NCBI RefSeq assembly: GCF_016862675.1 | Contig: NZ_BONK01000005.1 | Span: forward strand, 239,227-303,226 | Source: Cellulomonas chitinilytica | GTDB lineage: Bacteria > Actinomycetota > Actinomycetes > Actinomycetales > Cellulomonadaceae | DNA: 64,000 bases | Direction of reading: 5' to 3' | In this document: positions 1 to 7,367 of the stretch, in pieces | Layout of the letters: each line of letters starts with the position of its first letter | Position numbering within the stretch: the stretch's first letter is position 1 | Position numbers and translations under genes: made by a program | Notes under the pieces: model-generated | Databases searched by the model: none | What the model was told of the DNA's origin: nothing | The model's input: the letters and a program-made list of their open reading frames with translations, nothing else

Positions 1-811
1 AGCCGGACTGGTCGTGCTCGTCGCGTCCTGAGCCGAACGCGTCGTCGATCAGCTGCACATACTCCACCATCGGATCGCCGTCCGGACCGCGCATCCACAC
101 GATCATCCGGTCCCGCGCCGCGGAGTCGGTCAGCACCGACGGGTCGAGCCGGCCGCCCCGCATCCACGGGAACGCCGCCTGGTCGGACATCGAGCCATCC
201 GCTCTGAGGCTGGAGTCGTCGGTGAGCATGTGTCCGTGCTGCATCAGCGCGACTGCGGTCGTGATCTGCAGGTCGGTCGATGCGCTGTCCAGGGCGCTGG
301 TCTGTTCGTCCTGTACGCGTGCCACAGCGCTGGCCCACTTGCTCTCGGCGCTCGCCTGCATGGCGTCCAGGGCCTTGCCGAAGCCGTAGCTGGTGAGCTT
401 GCCGGCGATCGGGATCATGCCCGCGGCATCTCGTCCGAACCCGATCAAGGCACGGGTGCTCTCACCCTGCTCCGCCAGTGCAGTGTCTTGGCTCAACTGC
501 GTCGCGTTGAGGATGAACCCGGTCAGCCCCGCGTTGTTGAGCAGGGCCGAGCTCAGGTCGCTGCTGTCTTCGCGTGTCCAGTGCGCGGCGCCGTAGTTGA
601 TGTCCTCGGCGGTCAGCGCGTTCATCGCTGCTGCGATCGAGGCGAGCGCAACGCGGTCGTCCAGGACTCCGTGCAGCAGTGTGAGAAGTCTGCCCTGCGG
701 GAACCCGGCGATCGGTGGTGAGACGACCTCACCGTGTCGCGTCTCCGCAGGGAGTGTCCCGAGTCCGGCTGGCGTCCCGGCGGCCACCTGTCGGACGCCG
801 CGCAGGTGCAC
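1..811 (-). CDS. Partial large helical protein, C-terminal end cut by window edge
   Basis: A minus-strand reading frame stays open from about 844 to the left edge, so the C-terminus lies outside the window and about 270 residues are visible. The peptide is Ala/Leu-rich and looks helical, for example ALGHLLAVHL near the start and AGMIPIAGKLTSYGFGKAL in the middle. I do not recognise the family; it resembles the C-terminal part of large actinobacterial hypothetical proteins. GTG at 811 is the first plausible start. A TAA at 845-847 blocks the frame upstream, but the next frame over (codons from about 900) reads as a sensible continuation (SDDSVKNALANR), so a frameshift near 843 that makes this a pseudogene is a real alternative. 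Confidence 0.5.
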   Translation of the reverse strand, partial: MHLRGVRQVAAGTPAGLGTLPAETRHGEVVSPPIAGFPQGRLLTLLHGVLDDRVALASIAAAMNALTAEDINYGAAHWTREDSSDLSSALLNNAGLTGFILNATQLSQDTALAEQGESTRALIGFGRDAAGMIPIAGKLTSYGFGKALDAMQASAESKWASAVARVQDEQTSALDSASTDLQITTAVALMQHGHMLTDDSSLRADGSMSDQAAFPWMRGGRLDPSVLTDSAARDRMIVWMRGPDGDPMVEYVQLIDDAFGSGRDEHDQSG

Positions 812-979
812 GGCGAGAAGGTGCCCCAGTGCCGGCGCTGCCTGTTAGCCAACGCGTTCTTGACGGAGTCGTCGCTCAGGGCACGGGTTCCCTTCGCGTG
901 AACGCACCCGGGCCGGTTGCAGAGCGGGTGAGGTTCCGCGCGCAGCGGGCGGGCTGACGCGCCAACTCGAAAGAGAGAT

Positions 980-1000
980 CGAACATATGTTCGGTACGAT
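980..1000 (+). promoter_or_regulatory. LexA (SOS) box with -10 element for the small gene at 1008
   Basis: Positions 980-993 read CGAACATATGTTCG, a perfect palindrome that matches the Gram-positive/actinobacterial LexA box. TACGAT at 995-1000 fits the actinobacterial -10 pattern TANNNT and would place the transcript start at about 1006-1008, on the GTG start codon. The operator therefore sits directly against the -10, where LexA would block RNA polymerase. No good -35 is visible. Confidence 0.85.
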
Positions 1001-1007
1001 CAGCGCT

Positions 1008-1319
1008 GTGAGTGGTGGGCGTGATCCTCGGTCCGTGGCGAATCGGGAGGTTCCCGAGAAGGTGCCGTTGCGGCCGCAGGGGAACGAGCCGGTGATCGTC
1101 CGGGTCGTGTGGTCAGACGGCTCCGAGGAGTGGCGGCCGGCTCGGGCGGTGCGTTGGACGACGACCCACGTGATGGTCGCGTGGCGTGACTCGCACTCCG
1201 ACCCTTACTCGGAGCGGCACGAGTGGATGCGCGCCGGCGATGTCGCGCGGTCCGTGAGTTGGCTCGTAGCGCCACCGGCTCGGCCGCGACCAGGGAGTTC
1301 GCTGGCCGACCCCAGGTAG
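1008..1319 (+). CDS. Small basic hypothetical protein, probably SOS-induced and leaderless
   Basis: The product is about 103 residues. I choose GTG 1008 over the in-frame ATG 987 because 987 lies inside the LexA palindrome (980-993) and upstream of the predicted transcript start; a -10 (TACGAT, 995-1000) sits 7 bases before 1008, as expected for a leaderless message. The core, residues about 30-80, is a compact beta-rich segment with WSDGSEEW and two more Trp-containing strands, followed by a Pro/Arg-rich tail. No catalytic motif is visible and I do not recognise a named family. The LexA box is the only functional clue and implies expression after DNA damage. Confidence 0.7.
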   Translation: MSGGRDPRSVANREVPEKVPLRPQGNEPVIVRVVWSDGSEEWRPARAVRWTTTHVMVAWRDSHSDPYSERHEWMRAGDVARSVSWLVAPPARPRPGSSLADPR

Positions 1320-1430
1320 CGCAGCGCGCGTCACTCCACGGGCAGTTCGTGGTGAACATGAGGCACAAGTCATGGCCTTTTGGAGGGCAGTGGCGCGGGT
1401 GCCCGCGCCACACGTCGAACGGGGTCTGCG

Positions 1431-2186
1431 ATGAGTGCTGGCAACGACGAACTTGGAAGCGTGCGCCGCCATCTCGGTCAGGCACAGGCCGAGATCGTCT
1501 CGGTGAAGAGGGTGCGCGAGGTCGCGCGCCTCCTTGAGGGAGTGGGGAACGCCGGGCTCCCGGAGCAGGTTGCGCTCGAGCACGCGGCGGCCGTGAGTCA
1601 GGCAGTGTCTGCTCGTACGGTCGTGGAGCACGTCGCCGTGTGGGCGTCTGCAGCTGATCGTGCAGTGGACGATGTCGTCGCGGACACGTCCGCGACGCGG
1701 TCGGTGCTCCGTTCGCCGGTCCGAGTCGACGACGACCTCGGGCTTCTGGAGCGCCTGTGCGCACTGGGTAGCGAGGTCGCTGCCGAGGGTGAGCGTCGTC
1801 TCGTGGCTGCCGGCACCATGGTGAGTGCGGCGCGGGCTGAGCTCGACTCGTACGCGCGGCGCGAGCTGGGGCCAGCGGAGGTACAGGCTGCCTCATCGGC
1901 GCGCAGCCAGGTCGACGCGGTCGGGGCGGCGATCGATCTGATGTGGGCGTCGGCCAGTGCGATGCGCACGCACATGCACGATGCGGCCCAGGTGGCCGCC
2001 GGGATCGCCCAGCGTCGCGCCGCGCCGCAGCGGGACGGTCCGGCCGCGGACGTCGGGCTTGAGGTCACGTCCTACGAGTCGGCCGCGAAGGTGGCGGCTT
2101 GCCCGGAGGCGTCTACCCGTCTGCAAACGGCGCAACGGTCGGCGTGGCTGCAAGGAGTCGGCTCACGTCCGGGGCTGCGGCGATGA
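1431..2186 (+). CDS. Hypothetical helical protein, first gene of an overlapping pair
   Basis: The product is 251 residues, starting at ATG 1431. It is rich in Ala, Val, Glu and Arg in long heptad-like stretches (residues about 10-200), consistent with an extended helical or coiled-coil protein; there is no signal peptide or membrane segment. Its stop overlaps the next start by 4 bases (ATGA at 2183-2186), so the two are very likely translated together. The family is not recognised. A similar overlapping pair, small protein plus larger helical protein, lies at 3826-5555 in the same accessory stretch, but I see no clear sequence relation between the pairs. Confidence 0.65.
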   Translation: MSAGNDELGSVRRHLGQAQAEIVSVKRVREVARLLEGVGNAGLPEQVALEHAAAVSQAVSARTVVEHVAVWASAADRAVDDVVADTSATRSVLRSPVRVDDDLGLLERLCALGSEVAAEGERRLVAAGTMVSAARAELDSYARRELGPAEVQAASSARSQVDAVGAAIDLMWASASAMRTHMHDAAQVAAGIAQRRAAPQRDGPAADVGLEVTSYESAAKVAACPEASTRLQTAQRSAWLQGVGSRPGLRR

Positions 2187-2644
2187 GCACGGAGGATCGC
2201 GATCGGATCGACGCGCTCACTCGCGGCCTGATCGGCGATGGAGCCGCGAGCCGGCACGTTCGGCTGGAACTTGCCCGTTCCGCCCTGAGCGCGCACCGCG
2301 AGCGAGCATGGGCGCTTGACGACGCGACGGACACGGCTTTCGAGCCGTTTGCGGCCCAGCTTCTCGTCGACCACCGTGGTGACGTGCGCGCAGTCCTCGA
2401 GGATCCGGCGTTCGTCGACGAGCTGGCCCAGCACATCGCCGGCGGCGACCGCCAGCTGCAGTTGCGACTCGCTCAGGCCGTCCCCACTGGTCCGGTCGCA
2501 GACGAGTACCGCCGGCTCGTGGAAGCCACGACCGGACGCAAAGACTGGCGCAGGTGGGGTGGGTCGGCGAACCGGCTTGACGCGCCAGCGCCCGGCACAT
2601 GGCCTGACCAACCACGCGAACTCTCTCCACAGTCGCGACGGTAA
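2183..2644 (+). CDS. Hypothetical protein, second gene of an overlapping pair
   Basis: The product is 153 residues, with ATG 2183 chosen because it overlaps the upstream stop (ATGA). The sequence is mostly charged helix: residues about 1-60 hold acidic and basic helices, the middle carries VDELAQHIAGGDRQLQLRLA, and a Trp/Arg patch (KDWRRWGG) lies near 125. No membrane segment or catalytic signature is visible. The family is not recognised; the job is presumably shared with the overlapping upstream gene. Its 3' end faces the M48-like gene on the other strand across about 100 bases. Confidence 0.6.
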   Translation: MSTEDRDRIDALTRGLIGDGAASRHVRLELARSALSAHRERAWALDDATDTAFEPFAAQLLVDHRGDVRAVLEDPAFVDELAQHIAGGDRQLQLRLAQAVPTGPVADEYRRLVEATTGRKDWRRWGGSANRLDAPAPGTWPDQPRELSPQSRR

Positions 2645-2750
2645 CTGCGGCGCGCCATCGGAGCTGCGGCATCACTGGATCGCGCTCCCTCGTGTCTTCG
2701 GCCCCGCGACTCGACGACAGATCTCTGGTGTGGAGGCCATTGCGCTGCGC

Positions 2751-3608
2751 TCAGGCGACCAGGCCGAGTGGTCGGCGCGGACCGGAGCTGTCGTGTCGGC
2801 GTAGGCGGCGCCGCCGGGTTCGAGTCTCATGGCTCGGAGGGCAGCGGCGCAGAAGCGCCAGCATCGGACCGGCGAGGCCCGCCGACGCGACACCGTCGTC
2901 GCCCGCGACGAGCAGAGTGGTTCGCCATCGAGACGTCCAGACGGGCATCGCATAGCTCACAAAGCCCAGTGCGGCGAGCGCGCCCGCAACGAGGAGGTGG
3001 CCGACCGCTGCGGCTTGATAGATCGCTACAGCGACAAGCAGCGCGCGAAGCTGCCAGGCGCGCCTTGCGCCGGGTACGTGCCGCGCGGCGGCGGCAACGC
3101 GCTGCACAAGCGCCCCGAGGATCAGCCAGGGCGCGGAGGACAACGTCAGCAGCGGATCGAAACGAACGAGGCCGGTCCGGACGAGCGTGCTCGCATGGAC
3201 GATCACGGCGGCGGCTTCGTCGGCTGTCATGTCGCCGTCCTCGAGCGCGTCGATCAGTCCCGAGGTGACAACCACCGTTCTGCGACCAAACGCGCATGCA
3301 GCGGGGCCCGCCGAACGTCGAATGCGCACCTCGACGAGTGGGGGTCCAAGTCCGGCGCGGCAGACGAGGGTCAGCGTGCTCGCCAACGTCTCTTGCTGTT
3401 CGGGCGCCAGGGAGTGAGCACGCAGGACCAAGGCTGCGGTGGCCCGTTCGCCCGCGCCTGTGATGGACAGCGATCCGACGACGACGCCGCCGTAGAACAA
3501 GGCCGCGGCCACGACGTCCGGGAGGGCGGGCAATACGACAGATGCCACGGCGACGCTGAAGAGCACGCCAGGGCTGACGGCGAGGACCTTCCTGAGCGGA
3601 CGACGCAT
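2751..3608 (-). CDS. M48-like membrane protein lacking the HExxH zinc motif
   Basis: The product is 285 residues; the start at 3608 is preceded by GGAGG about 5 bases away. Two hydrophobic segments near the N-terminus (about residues 8-50), an internal protease-like region, and two more membrane segments (about 165-220) give the layout of an M48 (HtpX/Ste24-like) integral membrane peptidase. In the region before the expected active site it has VVVTSGLIDAL and then DEAAAVIVHASTLVR, where active homologues carry HExxH; only the first His is kept. It is therefore probably catalytically dead, or a divergent relative with another role. The C-terminal 35 residues are Arg-rich. Confidence 0.6.
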   Translation of the reverse strand: MRRPLRKVLAVSPGVLFSVAVASVVLPALPDVVAAALFYGGVVVGSLSITGAGERATAALVLRAHSLAPEQQETLASTLTLVCRAGLGPPLVEVRIRRSAGPAACAFGRRTVVVTSGLIDALEDGDMTADEAAAVIVHASTLVRTGLVRFDPLLTLSSAPWLILGALVQRVAAAARHVPGARRAWQLRALLVAVAIYQAAAVGHLLVAGALAALGFVSYAMPVWTSRWRTTLLVAGDDGVASAGLAGPMLALLRRCPPSHETRTRRRRLRRHDSSGPRRPLGLVA

Positions 3609-3825
3609 CTGACCTCCGTGGCATTCGCACTAGCGCGTATAGCTCAATCTTCCTCACGCAGATCGATCCCGACCGCGTCGTGGGCATTCGGTACGCGACG
3701 AGTCTCCCGCGAGCCGCCCACACGACCATTCGGCGTTGTCCACAGAAGCCGGTGAGGTGCTCCGGCGGACCGACGGTCTGTGGCTCGATTGACGGAGGGC
3801 ATCGAGCAATCGAAAAGGGATGGCG

Positions 3826-4188
3826 ATGAACGCAATCGAGCTGGTCGATGACGAAGCCATCGCGCCTCTTCTCCACGTCGTTGCGCTGGTCACCGAAGCG
3901 GCCGATCAAGGGATGTACCCGTCGCGACCAGACCCGAACGCCTACTCCGTGGCCGTCGGGGCACAGGTCGTCGCTGCGCGAGTCCTTGCATTGGTGCCCG
4001 AGCATGCGCGAGGGCGCCTGGACGACGTCGAGCTTCCCGCCGCGACGGCGGTAGTCGGCGTCTGTGCGTTGCTGCGCGCCGCGGCAGACGAACTATGCGA
4101 CCAGCCGGGCGGGTCGTCGTCGATTGACCTGTCGTGGGTCGTGCGGGAACTTGGCAGCCTGCTGCGTGAAGCCGAGGCGTCGTCGTGA
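3826..4188 (+). CDS. Hypothetical protein, first gene of second overlapping pair
   Basis: The product is 120 residues. ATG 3826 is preferred over ATG 3820 because AAAAGGG (3813-3819) is then 6 bases upstream instead of touching the start. The sequence is a mostly helical, acidic small protein without membrane segments, cofactor motifs or Cys pairs. Its stop overlaps the next gene by 4 bases (GTGA at 4185-4188), a sign of coupled translation. The family is not recognised. Confidence 0.6.
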   Translation: MNAIELVDDEAIAPLLHVVALVTEAADQGMYPSRPDPNAYSVAVGAQVVAARVLALVPEHARGRLDDVELPAATAVVGVCALLRAAADELCDQPGGSSSIDLSWVVRELGSLLREAEASS

Positions 4189-5555
4189 CCGACGAACGAA
4201 CGGTGGGGGAGCTGCTCCTGGACGTCGGAGCCACGGCCCGCGATCTGATGTGGGATCCGAACCCGGACCGTGCGCCGGCCCAGGCGCGCTCCTGGGGTGA
4301 GGTGGTCGAGGCGGCGGCGGAGCTCTGGGCGGCGATCCCTGGGGATGGCGACGACCCGAGCATCGGGCACGTCGTCGCGGTGACGGAGTGGCTCCACCGG
4401 CGCCAGCAGCGCACTGGATGGCCTGGCGTCGGGGAGGGAGACGCGCAGCTGGAGGGCATGGCCCGCAACCTCGAGCGAGCGGCCGCGCTCCTGACCGCCG
4501 TCGATCCCGCGCGGGACCTGAGCGAGGCCGAGGAGCACGATGCGCAGCTCGCGCGTATGCGGACCATGCACGCCGTGTACGTGACCGCGCACGCGGTCGG
4601 CGTTTCGGTGAACCAGCACGAACGGACGCTTCGCCGCGTCCAGGCGACGCGCGAATCCACCCGGATCGGTCAGTCGGTGGAGCCGGTCCGTGAGCTATCT
4701 CGGCGTCTGTGCTCTATCGAGAACACTGCGCGGGAGTATCTGCGGATGCGTGGGCCAGCGAATACGCACGGCGAACGTTCGGGCGTGCGCGAACGGCTCG
4801 AGCGAGCTATTGCGAGGTGGGACGTCCAGGCGCACCGGAGCCTGGCGACTCGGGCCCCTGAGGTCACATCTGCGATGTTCGTGGCCATGTTCGAACGGGA
4901 GATGACGCTCGTCTCCGAGGTGGTCTCGGCCGCGGCTGCTCGCCATGGGCTGATCGATCCCGTCGACTTTGCGCGACGGCAGCGGCCGGCGATGTCGGCA
5001 GCGCAGGAGGCGTGGGGGCATCTGCGCAATGACCTGGCGCGCCTCGCCGGGCGAGTGCGCGTGTGCGATGACGATCTCCTCGTCGCCGGCACCGAACTGA
5101 GGTCCGCTCTGAGGGGCATCAGCGCACAACTGATCGTCGGCCATGGGGGCGACCTCGCTGACCTGCGGGCAGTCAGCCAGGTGCTGATGAGCGGGCTGGA
5201 GGGCGCCGCGCATCGTGCCAGCGTCGTCCAGGACGTCGTGACGGATCCGAGCTTGCAGGTCTCTGCTCGAGCTGCGAACTCACTCGTGCGTGAGAGCGCT
5301 GTGTCCCCGGAGGCTCCGGTCCACCCGAACGACGTGGCTCGGGACACGCGGGTCCCGCTTCCGCCTGAGGCGGCGGCCGCCGTCGCCGTTCTGGTGCGCC
5401 GGGTCGTGTCCGCGACGGCGCTCGTCGAGTCGGCGACCTCGACGCTCTCCCATGGGAACTGGGCCACCGCCGATCCGCCGATCACGGGTCGGTCGGCTTG
5501 GTCACTCAGTGTCGAGGTACGAGGTGAAGACCGGCGATCGGGGTTCCACCGCTAG
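4185..5555 (+). CDS. Hypothetical 456-residue helical protein
   Basis: GTG 4185 overlaps the upstream stop. The product is soluble and helical throughout, with no signal peptide, transmembrane span, P-loop or HTH that I can see. It is dominated by Ala, Arg and Glu, with Trp residues scattered singly (for example DLMWDPNPDRAP near residue 22 and QEAWGHLRNDLARLAGRV in the middle). I do not recognise the family. Length, overlap and position beside the SOS-controlled gene suggest a conserved accessory two-gene unit, but nothing in the sequence reveals its role. Confidence 0.6.
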   Translation: MTDERTVGELLLDVGATARDLMWDPNPDRAPAQARSWGEVVEAAAELWAAIPGDGDDPSIGHVVAVTEWLHRRQQRTGWPGVGEGDAQLEGMARNLERAAALLTAVDPARDLSEAEEHDAQLARMRTMHAVYVTAHAVGVSVNQHERTLRRVQATRESTRIGQSVEPVRELSRRLCSIENTAREYLRMRGPANTHGERSGVRERLERAIARWDVQAHRSLATRAPEVTSAMFVAMFEREMTLVSEVVSAAAARHGLIDPVDFARRQRPAMSAAQEAWGHLRNDLARLAGRVRVCDDDLLVAGTELRSALRGISAQLIVGHGGDLADLRAVSQVLMSGLEGAAHRASVVQDVVTDPSLQVSARAANSLVRESAVSPEAPVHPNDVARDTRVPLPPEAAAAVAVLVRRVVSATALVESATSTLSHGNWATADPPITGRSAWSLSVEVRGEDRRSGFHR

Positions 5556-5812
5556 GAGGAGCGGAGTAGAGGAGGACGATCGACGCCGCCCGACACCCTC
5601 GCCGGATTCTGCGCGGCAGCGGGCAGCGCAGCGGAGGCCGTGACCAGAACGGGGACTCGAGTCCGCCTCACCGGCTCGTCACTCGGCGGCTCGTGCTGCT
5701 GCGACACGGCACCGGGTCAGCACTCCGCGGCGCGTCGCGCAGCGCGGCGAAGTGGACAGGGAGTCGAACGACGGGCGCACTCAGGTCGCCTCAGCCATAG
5801 GGTGATCTCGCC

Positions 5813-6235
5813 ATGGAGACTGCACCAGCGATCGCCGGAGACGTGCTGCGAGCTGCGAGGGAAGCGGCCGGCTTGACCCAGCACGAACTCGCGCACCGAA
5901 TCGGTGTCGTCGGGGGTGAGCGGGTCTCGATGTGGGAGCGTGGTGTGGCCCGGCCGCGGTCGCCGCAGATCTTGCGTGCCGTCGCCGACGCCGTGGACCT
6001 CCCGCCTGTAGCGCTCCTGATGCCGCCAGCGCAGGGCCCGACGATCCGTTGGTACCGGTTCGCCGCGGGGCTGAGTGTTGACCAGCTCGCGCGAATCGCC
6101 CACGTGTCTGCTCCAACTCTTCGGCGGTGGGAGTCGCAAGGGCCGCGTCGGTCGATGTCCGAGGCGACTGCCCGTCTGATCGGTGATGCGCTCGGGGTCT
6201 CAGCCGCAGAGGTCGTCGCGGCCTTTCAGCGCTGA
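5813..6235 (+). CDS. XRE-family regulator with two tandem helix-turn-helix domains
   Basis: The product is 140 residues and is made almost entirely of two HTH domains. The first (about residues 7-65) has the classical layout LRAAREAAGLTQHELA ... VSMWERGVARPRS; the second (about 75-130) repeats it as WYRFAAGLSVDQLARIA ... APTLRRWESQG. Such proteins bind DNA as regulators; no effector domain is present. The start ATG 5813 follows a TAGGGT -10-like element closely, so the message may have a very short or no leader. The gene stands alone, 257 bases after the hypothetical pair, and its targets are unknown. Confidence 0.85.
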   Translation: METAPAIAGDVLRAAREAAGLTQHELAHRIGVVGGERVSMWERGVARPRSPQILRAVADAVDLPPVALLMPPAQGPTIRWYRFAAGLSVDQLARIAHVSAPTLRRWESQGPRRSMSEATARLIGDALGVSAAEVVAAFQR

Positions 6236-6273
6236 GCTTCGCCCGTTCCGGTGAGGACGCACAACCGCCGCCG

Positions 6274-6279
6274 TACGAT
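6274..6279 (+). promoter_or_regulatory. -10 element placing transcript start on the ATG at 6287
   Basis: TACGAT, the same hexamer as at 995-1000, fits the actinobacterial -10 pattern. The ATG at 6287 lies 7 bases after it, which is the expected distance to +1, so the gene is probably transcribed without a 5' leader. No ribosome-binding site precedes the ATG. Confidence 0.5.
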
Positions 6280-6286
6280 CCGTGGC

Positions 6287-6415
6287 ATGGCGGAGCTGAT
6301 TCTGGGCGAGTGCCCATACTGCGAGAGCTACGGGACGTTCAGCCTCGCGGCGGACGGCTCGTGTGGATGCCCCATCTGCAACATAACGATCGCCAAGGGA
6401 CAGCTACGCCCCTAG
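6287..6415 (+). CDS. Tiny zinc-ribbon protein (42 residues)
   Basis: A 42-residue frame from ATG 6287 to TAG 6413-6415 carries Cys9-x2-Cys12 (GECPYCES) and Cys26-x-Cys28-x2-Cys31 (CGCPIC), an arrangement typical of a rubredoxin-like or zinc-knuckle mini-fold with four ligands plus a spare Cys. Coding quality is good (codon third positions GC-rich) and a -10 element sits 7 bases before the ATG, so the gene looks leaderless. Zinc binding follows from the Cys spacing; function is unknown, with RNA, DNA or protein binding all possible. It is easily missed by size cut-offs. Confidence 0.65.
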   Translation: MAELILGECPYCESYGTFSLAADGSCGCPICNITIAKGQLRP

Positions 6416-6489
6416 CGCCCCCTGTCGTGCGGAGCCGTCGCTGTCCTCGTCGTCGCGCCGGACGTGCGACCGGCGGGTCGGGGAGCTGC

Positions 6490-7038
6490 TTACGGACCGA
6501 TGGCCATGTTCATGAAGTCGACGCCGACGAGGTCGAGCGCGAGCAGGGCGTCGGCGACGGTTGCCGAGATGACGGTGGTCAGGGACCTGTTGGGTAGTGC
6601 GGTGACTGCGTGCCCGTCCAGCTTGGCGTGGGAGAACACCGTGAGGATGGGCAGGCCGCTGGGCCCGAAGGTGGAGAACTCATGGTTGAGCAGGTCATGG
6701 TGCACCGGGAAGTGCGGGACCCAGTACCGCAGCGCGGTTCCGTCGGTCCTCGTGATGGTGCCGGGTAGCCATTGGATCTGGTCGTCGGGTCCGAGGTGGG
6801 CGTCGAATACGTCCCGTACACGAGGGCTGACGAGCCGGATGCCGTCAGCGGTCGGCACCAGGTCGTCGACCGGTTCAGCGCTGGCCCAGGTCCAACCCAG
6901 CTGTGGGGCGTCGTCCAGGTGCCCTTCGTCATCGAGCCGGTATGAGGTCCTGCGGGGGTGCACACCTATCGCGACACGATCGGCGTCGGCCCAGTCCTTC
7001 GCGGTGATCTCAACGTAGTCGGGGCGCTCGATGGCCAC
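6490..7038 (-). CDS. Imm11-like immunity protein (MXAN_0049 / DUF1629-type)
   Basis: The product is 182 residues. GTG 7038 is chosen because GGAGG lies 8 bases upstream and earlier in-frame codons are poor coding sequence. The body has the features of Imm11-type immunity proteins: an N-terminal DYVEI strand, a middle SPRVRDVF segment with Trp-containing strands, and a C-terminal Asp-rich helix. Imm11 members neutralise C-terminal toxins of polymorphic toxin systems. The upstream stop codon overlaps this gene's ribosome-binding site, so it is translationally coupled to the coding remnant at 7044-7367, which would be its natural toxin partner. Family assignment is by eye and tentative. Confidence 0.5.
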   Translation of the reverse strand: MAIERPDYVEITAKDWADADRVAIGVHPRRTSYRLDDEGHLDDAPQLGWTWASAEPVDDLVPTADGIRLVSPRVRDVFDAHLGPDDQIQWLPGTITRTDGTALRYWVPHFPVHHDLLNHEFSTFGPSGLPILTVFSHAKLDGHAVTALPNRSLTTVISATVADALLALDLVGVDFMNMAIGP

Positions 7039-7043
7039 GGTGC

Positions 7044-7367
7044 TTACCTCCACTTGTAGTCCGGCTGACACTTCCAGTAACCGGCCTTGACGATGGTGGG
7101 GTCCTTCTCCACGACCTTCGTCACCCACTTCTCGAACAGATCTAGGAACAGAGCCGTACGTTGCGGCTCGTCGACTTCAGCAGGGAACTGCGCCGTGGCG
7201 ACGCGGTCCGCTTCTCGCATGTTCTGCCAGGCATCGCACCGTCGGCGGGCCGTCGAACGGTGCGTGGCTCCGTCGGGTCGTGCGGGCTCGTACCAGGCGA
7301 GGGCGATGTGCCTCGCGGGCGGCGAGAGCGAGGGCAGTCGGCGCCAGATTCGATGACGGCCGACGCA
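7044..7367 (-). pseudogene. 5'-truncated coding remnant, possible toxin C-terminus
   Basis: A minus-strand frame reads well from about 7340 to TAA at 7044-7046, with a sensible peptide that includes IALAWYEPARPDGATHR and ends in CQPDYKWR. It has no usable start until ATG 7220, which would give only 58 residues and leave clearly coding sequence upstream; going further up, the frame meets the TGA that ends the PAP2-like gene (7368-7370). I read this as the C-terminal end of a longer gene whose front was lost by recombination. It lies directly before an immunity-type gene, so a polymorphic-toxin C-terminus is the simplest guess. It could also be a genuine short protein from ATG 7220. Confidence 0.45.

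Noticed and set aside
622..852. Minus-strand frame starting at TTG 852
   Set aside because: It overlaps the better coding frame of the left-edge gene, and beyond the first dozen residues its peptide is Arg/Ser/Pro-rich, as expected for a shadow frame.
5640..5876. Possible small gene between the hypothetical pair and the double-HTH regulator
   Set aside because: The peptide is Arg/Ser-rich without domain features, overlaps the regulator start and has no ribosome-binding site; AGGAGG-like runs at 5553-5590 are not followed by a start codon.
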